Assembly: GCA_029207755.1 (NCBI GenBank)
Contig: JARCOQ010000006.1
Span: 15,226,890 to 15,290,889 of the forward strand
From: Chamaea fasciata
Taxonomy: Eukaryota > Chordata > Aves > Passeriformes > Sylviidae
Reading direction: 5' to 3'
Length of the DNA: 64,000 nucleotides
Position numbers and translations under genes: made by a program. Positions within the stretch are counted from its first letter, which is position 1. Each line of letters starts with the position of its first letter. Below, piece after piece: positions 57,280 to 64,000 of the stretch. Under the pieces are notes generated by a model. That model searched no databases and was not told where the DNA came from. It saw only the letters and a program-made list of their open reading frames with translations.

Positions 57280-60200
57280 ACCTCTAGCACAGCCCTACCC
57301 TACAGGACTTTGAGAAAACTCTTGCTAAGACTCAGCAAGAGACTTTCAAAATTAAGAATATGCTTAAATGTCTTACTGAGCTGAGATCCACCTATGCTTT
57401 TGCTGGTCTGCAAGTCTAAATTATGACTTCCTATTAAGCTTTGCAACCAGGTAAGAGCATATCAAAATTATGGACAGCTCCAACCAAAGAGCTGTTATTT
57501 CTTGGGAAGGTACAGGAAGTGGAAAAGATCAAGTGTATTGTATGTTCCATCTCCTACGGAGGACAGGTAATCTCATGCACCAAAATTAATTTAGCAACAA
57601 CTAGTCAGAAAAAAAGAGGAAACAATTAAGAAAGAAGTCTTGAAGAAACCACTCTTGTTAAAATTTACAACCATATCTATACTTTAAATTACATATTGCT
57701 GCATTTAATTGTTTCATAATATAACTGTGGTTTGGGGTATTTGGGTATCACCCAAAGAAATCGTAAAAGCACTGCATAATTCCAGACAGTACAGAGAAGT
57801 AAACATATGGCACCATACAGAAATTTTGTCAGGAAGCAATGGAAAAGCACAAATATGAGGTTTTTGTTATGTATAGGTGTCACAATCCGCTCACACAAGC
57901 GGGGTTCGTCATGGTTCGTTTTAGGGATCTCAGAGCGCAAAAGACACAGAAAAAACCCTCTATATTTTTGCTACATAAACTGTGCATATTCTTTGAGCAA
58001 ATAACCCCACTGTGATAATTAAAAAATAATTTCATGAAAGAGTTACAGTGACTTGCAAATTATGTCCCTTAAAGGTTCGTTCACATCTTTTATTCAACCC
58101 ATATCAGAAGCCCCACTCTTGTGATCATTTTAAAGGATTACTTCTTTAGTATAGCAAAACTACACTCCAAGTTGCTTCCTGTGTGCATTCTGTACTTACT
58201 AGGACTAGTAATCACAGTCATTTTTGTCAGCTGGTGATGTCACTCTATTCACAAATATTATCTGTTTTAAATGTGTTTCAGAATCTAAATTATACTTAAG
58301 GGAGAGATAAGAAAAAAGATAGTGTTGAGGTATTAAGTTATTAAGTCTGTATTTTAGACTCTACTTACTTGTTCCAGTTTTCAACACCTACAGCACAGTA
58401 TCATCTGCAGTGGCCATTTGAACCAGTAACCAGCTGCAGTTATCAGATGCTCAGGTATTTGAAAATAATACAGCTACATTTATTGCTTGTAATTTTTAAG
58501 TATACAAACACATGTGCATTCAAATTTAATCAAACATTAAGGCAGAGATTTTCAAAGCTAATTAAAAGACTTATGCATTCATTTTCCATTAAATTAAGTG
58601 GAAATCAGATGTTGGAATATTCTATGCAAGGCTCCAAATCCCAGCATGGAAATGGAACTTGTTACATTTGCTAAATCAAAGCTAGAGGGTGACAACAGGG
58701 CTGGGATTGATCTCACCCCAAGACAGTTGTCTAAATTCATGTGAGATAAAAAGCCTCATGGAGATCTCTGTCTCTTCACTGTCTGTAGAGGGAGCCTAGA
58801 GAATGGTTCCGTCTAGCCATGTACCTTTTTTAGGGATAAAGGTAGGTAAGATAAATCCTATTCTATGTATCTAGCAAGAATTTAAAAGTCAGGAAGAAAA
58901 CTGGTAGAGGCTTTGAGAGCTTAGTGAAGGACAAAAATATGTGAAAAGCTCAGTGAAACAACTGTATCTACTTTGTCTAGATTTTTACAGTCTTGGCAGG
59001 AAAACCTATAAATGATGTTCAAGTTTTTTGCTCACAATGCTCAAAGATCTCTGGGCTGCCAGATTCCTGCTGTTTCATATAAAAAGCTCCAAGTGGCAGA
59101 CAGAAGTTGGAGAACTGGTTAAAGGTTTCTGCCAGTATGAAATTCTTCAAATGAAGAAGATGTGATTATTTGCCTGGCTTCCTAACTTTACTCCCCAGCT
59201 AGCCACAGTTGCAAGCCCCGTTTTTTATCTCATACTGTATTTTGATACAAAATTCCTCTACAGAATACAATTAAACTAGAGACAGAATTGCTCATATATA
59301 TCTTCCTACATCCTGGGTAATCTGAAATATAAGGAAATCCTAGGTCAAGACTAAACAGATCAAATACTGACATTTCTCATGCCTTATCCTGTGACCGCCA
59401 GATCACTGAGTTGCTCCATTTCTGTGGAGTAGCACTACCCTTCTCAAGCACATAACACTCATTACTGGGCATGTACAGCCAAGCCTGATTAACCTAGTAA
59501 TCAGGAGTCACTTTGACAAAGTGAGGATAGGTTGGGCTCCAGACACCTGCATATTCTCAGTGTACACCATGGTTTGCAAGTTTTGGGGGTGAGAAGCACA
59601 AAGTAGTGCACTTCTTTAACTGACATTTACATTTACAAATTAAAATTCTGATTCAAATGGAGATGTCTGAATCACCTGCTTGCCATGAAAAACCTACTTA
59701 GAACCAAAACTTTTACTGTTATTGCTGCTATAATATTGTAGAACAGTGTAACAGATCACTGACAAGGCTGTTACGGTTGCTAAATCAAAGGATATGCTGT
59801 ACTGAAAGGCACTGAAAGAAATATAGAGAGAATGCAGCACAGGGGTTGTGATAACAGAGTGGGTTTGTGTGTTTGTTTTAATTATTAACTTTAAATTTTC
59901 ACTTCAAAAGAAATGGGAGAATTTATGCATGCCAAGAAGTGCTCCCTTTCAAAACTTGGTCTTCACTGAGCAAAGTAAGTAAAGCTTTCTTCTAAATGGC
60001 ATCTCTTATCCTGTCAACCTCATTTAAAGTAAAAAGGCATCAATAGTAATAATAAAATTGCAGCTTGGTGAACAATTCCTTTACAGAAGCCAGCCACTAC
60101 ATACTGTAACAAATTAAAAACTCCAAAACTCTATGCAGGTCCCCAGAGGAATGCTATTAAATAAAGCAAACACTGATATTGAATGTGACAGAATTCCATT

Positions 60201-62860
60201 TGCTTCAGAATCCCATCCAACTGAGTTTGGCTGCAGCTGAAGCAATTAGAGAAAGCTGTGATTTAATGATTATGCTAAAACCCTAGACAAACAAAGCTCT
60301 CACCTACCAAGTGGCCACTTAGCTGTATCACTACCACTAGAATGTATAAAAATCCTTGTAGGATTTCATTTGCTGTCAGTCAACTAGTAAAAACATGAGC
60401 AATTATTTACTAAAAATGTCTATTTACTAGCTACCCTACTGCTTAAACATGAAAAATGTATAAACCTAAATTAAACAAAGTAAGCAAAGCCAAATGTGAG
60501 TTACATATGTCAAGGAAATCACCCACTAAGGTCATTCTTGTAGCTGAGACCTGATATGATCCAGTTGAAAGCTCACAACAGGTACTATTTTTAAAAAAAT
60601 ATGTCTTTATGTTGTGTATGATAATCTACTGGGGCCTCACCTCTGGGTCTGTAAATATTTAATGAAATTTTAAACATCTTTTCATTACAAGAGTAGCCTC
60701 CTATGAACTACAACCAATCACTTCAGACCCTGTGGACCGGTTAAATCAGTAAAACTGATTCACTTAAGATTTCTTAGTTTGCCAGAAGTGGTAAACTAAG
60801 TGGTAAACATTTGGCCTTTCCTGTTTCCTAATGCCATCAAAATTTCTCTGTGTAAAGTTGCAGGACATAAAGAAGTATAAAAAAGTGACAATTTGGAAAA
60901 CTCACTTACAGAAAACTTGTGATTTTGCTTGGAAACTCGGGTCTTTCTTGGTGTGTTCCTGCCAGCCAACAATCTACATTATGAAAAAATGACTAATGGT
61001 CTTTCTGATATTTCATTTTCACATTAGTCAAAGAGCCAAGTAAGTGACGCCTTGGACTGCTGGTGTAGATATTTTACCCTCAGTGCCTGCTAGGTGAAGG
61101 CATCTCCTGACAAAGAGCAAGCAAAGCTTTTGAAAAAGCAGTTTCCTTCCTCTCCAACTAAGGAATAGGATCTATAGACATGGTGCAACTACAGCCTAAA
61201 AAAACCTACCAGTGATGACCCAAAATGTTTAAAACCAGAAAGAATATGAATCTGTGAGAAAGCTCAAACACACAGAAAACTATTTTAAAAAAGAAAACAG
61301 TTTTTTATAACACTGATAAATATGGACAAAGTTGCTGGAGAGGAGACTGAAATAAATTAAGGAGCTCATATAAGTGCACCTATTGAGCAGCTCAGACGTA
61401 TTTTCAAAACTTTAAATCCTCATATATTAACAATAAAATATACTGTGGGCATATCATTGTTTGTCTGTTTGGTTACAGTTGTGCATTTCTAACTAAAATA
61501 TATAATGCTCATGTTCAGAATCTCTAAATTTTTTCTAATTACAATGTGTTCCCCTAGAGTACCATAAACCTAGAGCATCTGCAGTTTCAGAGCTTTCCTT
61601 AAAGATTTGTGTTCATAGTACCAAAGATGGCAGCAATAGCCTTGACAAAGCCAAGAAACTACACAGTCCCATTTCTGGGACTGCGTTAACTGCCAGAGGA
61701 GCTGTCATCTGAAAGTGAGACAAAAAATCAGAAAAGATTCAGTGTTAATGTCTTCTCAGACTAGGAGCACCTTATGTCAAACTCAGCCCAGAATATATGG
61801 ATCCACATCAAGCAGCTTGTTTTCTCCTAGTGCAATGACAACCACTGTGAGATGTTATCATATTTCTTTGCACTACGTTTTTTAAGAACCTGCAAAATTA
61901 GTTGTAGCTGGATCACTCTCCAGGTCCTCAAAGAAATATACCAAAATAGCACAGATTCTCTTTGGAGGGTTCTGGTTTCAGGTACTGACTGTTTTTAGGA
62001 TTCTCCTCCTTGAAATGAGGTCTTCCCCAATCACTTGAATTTTACACCTGACTTTTGTCTGGCCCACTGAACAAAGTTACTTTTTTTTTTTTTTCCCCTC
62101 CTGCTTTCTTAGTTCTACTTGCTGATTTGTAAAGTTTTCTAAAACAAGGTGCACTGATAGACATGCACAGACACACATTTTTGTTGACACTCTCAGCTTC
62201 AGTAGTAGTGTCTCCTGGCTTAGGTCATCTGCTACTTAAAATCATGTATCAAATTATCCCTGGTCTAAGGCATTCTAGAATGAATGAACCATTTTTATAA
62301 CCTCCACATGTGAGATTTGAAAGCTGCAAGAAGCCCACCAGTAACTGCCAGGTCAGCACAGAGCCCACCATATATCTCATGGCATATCCGCAAGGACAAA
62401 GAAGTCTACTGAGGATCAAATATGTTTTGTATTAAGCAAGCAGTTCCTCGTTCGGACTGTAAATGCACTTGTTCAGAAAGGCTTAACATCTGGCAGGAGT
62501 CAGGTCTGGACTGAGTTCCTTCTGACTTGATTCAACCCTCTCCAGTACAGCTGACAATCACAGGCCTTCACATCCTAAAGTCTCAACAGACTTGCAGAAC
62601 AAGTACAGGATCAAAGCAGCTTCCCTGTCTCTCCCTGCAAATACTCATGCGCCTTGATAGGAAGGGACCACAAGCAGGATTACACTGTCAGTGCTCTCCT
62701 CATCCTCCTGCCAATATTTCAAGCATTAGAATCAGTCAAAGAGGTGACACCAAACTGCCCTGGGCACAAGGCCTGGAAACTGCAGAGATACTGAATATTT
62801 TCAGCTGTATTATGTAGTATGCAGCAGATGAAAGATCTATGGGTTGTGAGCTGATACACA
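57280..62860. other. Unique AT-rich stretch without genes
   Basis: Between 58675 and 62526 no open frame of 60 codons exists on either strand. Nothing else is recognisable apart from a T15-16 run near 62081-62096. The longest gene-free, repeat-poor part of the window. Confidence 0.6.
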
Positions 62861-62862
62861 TT

Positions 62863-62900
62863 GATATAGATATAGATGATATAGATATATAGATATAGAT
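62863..62900. repeat. GATATA/ATAGAT short tandem repeat
   Basis: Irregular GATATA and ATAGAT units (ATAGATATAGAT, then GATATAGATATAT, then AGATATAGAT). The minus frame across it reads as repeated I and Y. Confidence 0.8.
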
Positions 62901-64000
62901 ACCAACTGAATCCAGTGGTCAAGAAAACAGAAGTGTGGTCTATGTTGTACATCATGAGTCTCACAATAAAGAATGTCCTAGGGAAATATCTAACCTATCA
63001 GACCATCAGCAGCAGTGCCTTGCAAACATAAAAGGAAACATGCTGTTCCACAATGTTCCTATGATAATAAGCACAGCAGTCAGGGATAATAAATGTCTCC
63101 TTAGGAAATGTAGGGCAAAAAAGCTGATACAGTATGAAGTAACCATTGCTCTAAGAATTTATGTTTCCTACTTGAAAAGATCTTTTTTGCACTCCTAAAA
63201 ATGTCTACTTGCCAGGTATACTTCATAGATTTAATCGAGTATTCTTTTTTGGACTTTCAAGGTGTCCATGTTTTGGATTTTAAGAGAGAAAAACTCAAAA
63301 GTAACTTAAACCCACAGTAAAATAAAGAGAAACAAGCTACAGTTTTTTTCACTTTGACTACTACTATAATAAATAGCTCCAAGAAAACTACTATGCATTG
63401 TGTTTCATTATAAAAATCAAAATTTTTTTTTCAATCCAGATAATGATCAAAATAATCCTGGATACCTTCCTGATCTACAGGATCTGCCTGAGGTGAGACT
63501 CAGCAGTGTCTGTTCTGCATGGTGACAGAATTGTAGGTCTTTGAAATCGTCAGTCTTTAGTATCTGGTTTCTTGATACAAGCTCAGAAAAACTCAGACCT
63601 CTGTTCTTCTGCTGTAGGTTTTGCACTCTGTAGCTTGTCCTATCAAAAAACTAACTTGAAATCAAAGTTCTCAGGTCCTCTAGACAGACAAGAAAGTGTG
63701 GGGGTTTTTTTAAGAACAGGAGTCTACCCTAATTGCAGCCATGGTTGTGGAGTAAAGTTAGAGTATCATGAAATGCATTGAGACATGAGCAGTGGAAGAA
63801 AGGAAGTTCCAAATGAATTTCTCCTTCAATAGGATGACATTTCAGCCAGTGGCATGATCCTTCAGAGCCTGGCTCTGCTTTGAGTAGAAGCATGGAATGG
63901 TTTACATATTTAAATGGTGTACGTTCGTTCTCATGGCCATCAATATCAAATAACTGGGAGGTCACTTGGAGGCAGGATGTTAAACAGAGTATGAAACAGT
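62901..64000. other. Unique non-coding stretch to the window end
   Basis: Open frames of up to 87 codons, none recognisable. No repeat seen. Confidence 0.5.

Noticed and set aside
1..64000. CRISPR arrays, toxin-antitoxin, phage or operon-type systems
   Set aside because: The window has vertebrate repeat content and no coding density; no regularly spaced direct repeats or bacterial-type genes are present.
1..64000. Endogenous non-retroviral virus insertions (for example hepadna-, borna- or parvovirus-like)
   Set aside because: None of the open frames shows motifs of such proteins; only solo retroviral LTRs were found.

Overview
The window looks like avian, most likely songbird, nuclear DNA, and I see no gene in it. 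The evidence for a bird is the repeat content. There are several CR1 LINE copies with the CR1 3' end (GATCTTTAAGG, then a run of CTATGA-like octamers). There are also two solo LTRs of the ERVL type that I know from passerine genomes. The sequence is AT-rich and CpG-poor. I found no tRNA, rRNA, CRISPR, operon or bacterial-style coding density. Open frames reach 163 codons at most, and that longest one is a microsatellite read as protein. The window is therefore a gene desert or part of a very long intron, and nothing here decides between the two.

Layout. 1-115: T/G-rich low-complexity tract. About 2.79 kb: relic of an ancient SINE/L3-like 3' tail. 5.01-6.30 kb: minus-strand CR1 split by a 460-bp solo LTR with a 4-bp target duplication. 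8.556-9.301 kb: solo ERVL-type LTR flanked by CACAA. About 12.2 kb: MIR-like relic. 18.5 kb: paired inverted POU-type octamers. 20.52 kb: near-perfect 18-bp hairpin. 30.13 kb: CR1 3' scrap. 31.79-32.55 kb: plus-strand CR1 with a reverse transcriptase remnant and an internal deletion. 35.459-35.974 kb: second ERVL-type solo LTR flanked by ATGGC. 41.1 kb: C16 tract. 42.2-42.65 kb: very old CR1 relic. 43.317-43.628 kb: compound tetranucleotide microsatellite. 44.29-44.39 kb: dense cluster of TALE-homeodomain motifs, the best candidate for functional non-coding DNA. 48.24 kb: second T/G tract. 49.8 kb: MIR-like relic. 51.3 kb: A12/T45 tract. 52.05-52.47 kb: old CR1 relic. 56.98-57.28 kb: younger 5'-truncated CR1. 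The rest is unique AT-rich sequence.

The mobile elements are all dead: CR1 copies are 5'-truncated and broken, and the LTRs are solo, so no viral coding region remains. The elements form age layers: decayed MIR/L3-like and old CR1 relics, then mid-age CR1, then the LTRs. The order of insertion at 5.0-6.3 kb can be read directly. I found no new enzyme system or immune locus. The observations most worth following are the TALE motif cluster at 44.3 kb, the inverted POU pair at 18.5 kb, the hairpin at 20.5 kb and the nested LTR.
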